From positions 1 through 52,590 of the forward strand of contig CAJKWK010000014.1 of assembly GCA_905203555.1 (NCBI GenBank): a stretch of DNA of 52,590 nt, in the 5' to 3' direction. Made by a program: the position numbers and the translations under genes. Positions 51,357 through 52,590 of this stretch are shown here, piece after piece. Origin of the DNA: an uncultured Lachnospiraceae bacterium. GTDB lineage: Bacteria > Bacillota > Clostridia > Lachnospirales > Lachnospiraceae. Numbering within the stretch: the stretch's first letter is position 1; each line of letters opens with the position of its first letter. The notes below the pieces were generated by a model. The model was not told the origin of the DNA. It was given only the letters and a program-made list of their open reading frames with translations, and searched no databases.

Positions 51357-51743
51357 CTATATGATTGCATTTCTATAATCCTTTACCGTTTCCTCTCTCC
51401 GTATCACATAACGATAATGTGGCATATCCATGCCTCGATAATGTTTCGTCCATGTGTCAACTCGTTTCATTCCATTTCTAACCGCCACATTCTGAGACGC
51501 AATATTGATATCTCTGATAATCGTGCAAACCACATCTGCTTTTAATACGTCAAACGCATATTTTTTAAATCCAAGCGTTTGGTATCTAAAGATCTGTCCA
51601 TCCAACCATTCCTGCACTTCCTGATCATTAAACGCTCCCTCATATGCATACATGGCTTTATCATCTTGTAAGATTTCACACAAAGAAGCAAAATCATCCT
51701 GTGTCATTTCCCTTAAATACAATCGTTCTGTTTCCAGTATCAT
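51357..51743 (-). pseudogene. GNAT acetyltransferase gene with an internal deletion
   Basis: Starts like RimJ-type GNATs (MILETERLYLREMTQDDF) and ends with the usual VLKADVVCTIIRDINIASQN and YRGMDMPHYRYV segments, but the middle jumps from RYQTLGF straight to KKYAFDVL. About 45-50 residues, including the acetyl-CoA binding loop, are missing in frame; length 128 against about 175. It is therefore likely inactive although still open. GGAGAC precedes the ATG. Confidence 0.75.
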
Positions 51744-51770
51744 TTTCCGTCTCCTAATTCAAACTTGACC

Positions 51771-51805
51771 AAAAAGACGGAACTGCTTTCTTACAACTCC
51801 GCCTT
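51771..51805 (-). terminator. Terminator after the DUF1703 remnant
   Basis: Minus strand: 13 RNA pairs (some G-U) with arms AAGGCGGAGTTGT and GCAGTTCCGTCTT, loop AAGAAA, then TTTGG. Confidence 0.8.
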
Positions 51806-51817
51806 TCTGTTACTTGA

Positions 51818-52172
51818 TTAAATCTTAGTATAGGATTTCTCTGCCAATTTCACTTTACATTGTTTCATATAACACGCAATTCCATATTTTAATATATTAT
51901 CTATTCCGTTTTCCCGAAGTTCCTCGTCATACTTTCGTTCTTCCACCTGCTTTAATGACTGTTCACAAACTTGCCCTGGATTTCTGTCGTTGGCATACTT
52001 GACTTCTATTAAAATTGCCGTCTCACTATTTTCAGTTTCTATAAGAATATCTCTGTACCCTTCCCCTAAAAGCTGTATCAAAAAAACTGTTCCAACATAC
52101 TTATATTTAAAGTTTTTCCAAAGCGCCTTGGTTTTCTAAACCTATCGGGAGGCGTTTTCTTTCTTCACCCAT
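51818..52172 (-). pseudogene. AAA-ATPase-like / DUF1703 (PD-(D/E)XK) gene remnant
   Basis: The 5' end (ATG at 52172) encodes MGEERKRLPIGLENQG, the usual start of AAA-ATPase-like proteins, but stops at 52107. One frame over, the sequence continues to the C-terminal nuclease-type domain (EGYRDILIETENSETAILIE ending KCKVKLAEKS; DILIE and LIEVKY hold the acidic-Lys core). The P-loop and about 400 residues between are gone. Frameshift plus deletion make it a pseudogene. Confidence 0.8.
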
Positions 52173-52282
52173 ATTATTCACACTCATTCTTTATTGGCTC
52201 TATTATACCAAAGATTCACCTGAAATCCTATACCATTTCACTATACGACGGGATAACATTTTATTCAAGCAACGGATTCTAA

Positions 52283-52321
52283 CATAAAAAAAAGTACCGC
52301 AGTCTTTAAAACCACGGTACT
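52283..52321 (-). terminator. Terminator after the GGGtGRT gene
   Basis: Arms AGTACCG and CGGTACT with a 15-base loop, followed by TTTTTTTTATG on the minus strand. Confidence 0.9.
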
Positions 52322-52357
52322 CTTATTACTTATTGATTTTTTAAACTTAACGTATAT

Positions 52358-52590
52358 TTAGAACTTACCTTCTTTTGCTGCTTCTTCGATAGAAACTGCA
52401 ACTGCAACAGTCATACCAACCATCGGGTTGTTACCTGCTCCGATCAGTCCCATCATCTCAACGTGAGCCGGTACAGAAGAAGATCCTGCGAACTGTGCAT
52501 CAGAGTGCATACGTCCGAGAGTATCTGTCATACCATAAGAAGCCGGTCCTGCTGCCATGTTGTCCGGGTGAAGTGTACGTCCTGTACCAC
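52358..52590 (-). CDS. GGGtGRT-family protein, C-terminal part (partial)
   Basis: Only the last 77 codons are inside the window; the start lies beyond its right edge. It contains GTGRTLHPDNMAAG, the hallmark of the glycine-rich GGGtGRT family, and ends VSIEEAAKEGKF. This family is common in Lachnospiraceae but its biochemical role is not established. The frame is open at the window edge, and a strong terminator follows. Confidence 0.85.
   Translation of the reverse strand, partial: GTGRTLHPDNMAAGPASYGMTDTLGRMHSDAQFAGSSSVPAHVEMMGLIGAGNNPMVGMTVAVAVSIEEAAKEGKF

Noticed and set aside
52107..52172. CGCCT/AGGCG hairpin with inner arms, resembling a terminator
   Set aside because: The bases encode RKRLPIG of the AAA-ATPase-like remnant, so the symmetry is explained as coding sequence.

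Overview
The window looks like a chromosome segment from a low-to-mid GC, spore-forming Firmicute, most likely family Lachnospiraceae. The evidence is a complete spoIIIAA-AH operon plus spoIVB, spoIIP and gpr, Clostridia-type gene order, strong AGGAGG ribosome-binding sites, frequent TTG/GTG starts, and a GGGtGRT-family protein at the right edge. The genus cannot be fixed from the sequence alone. Nearly all genes are on the minus strand, so transcription mostly runs from high to low coordinates. The exceptions are rpsT and one membrane-protein gene.

Right to left in the conserved half: parE-parC (32403-34325 and 30145-32391) lie just downstream of gpr-spoIIP, and a divergent rpsT starts the cluster. 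Next is the translation/transcription operon rimP-nusA-ylxR-ylxQ-infB-rbfA-nrnA-truB-ribF, followed by a Na/Pi-cotransporter gene, then rpsO and pnp, each with its own promoter and structured leader. The sporulation operon spoIIIAA-AH follows, then prfC, then asp23, nusB-xseA-xseB-ispA-dxs-tlyA-nadK-argR-recN and spoIVB. Spo0A would be expected just off the left edge. This half is mainly housekeeping: ribosome biogenesis, RNA decay, isoprenoid supply, DNA repair, arginine control, and the forespore-mother cell channel (SpoIIIA) with its signalling protease (SpoIVB).

The middle (37.3-43.0 kb) carries ilvC and ilvN (branched-chain amino acids), galE with a sugar nucleotidyltransferase, and an ABC-F ATPase. 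From 43.2 kb rightward the content is more variable: an unrecognised four-helix membrane protein, a 400-bp gene-free stretch, a decayed LPXTG surface-protein gene, a cupin and meso-diaminopimelate dehydrogenase, a tyrosine-recombinase-like protein lacking most catalytic residues, an unrecognised 76-residue protein and an L-cysteine desulfidase. The last 3 kb is an accessory patch with an XRE regulator, a GNAT, a lipoprotein-like gene and at least two internally deleted genes.

The most unusual signals are: a 25-bp leader hairpin before pnp; a three-way-junction-like leader before rpsO; palindromes overlapping the promoters of the rimP-nusA-infB operon, rpsT and the recombinase-like gene; a sporulation-type promoter set inside the recN terminator; and the recombinase-like protein itself. 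I saw no CRISPR array, rRNA, tRNA, intact insertion sequence or prophage.
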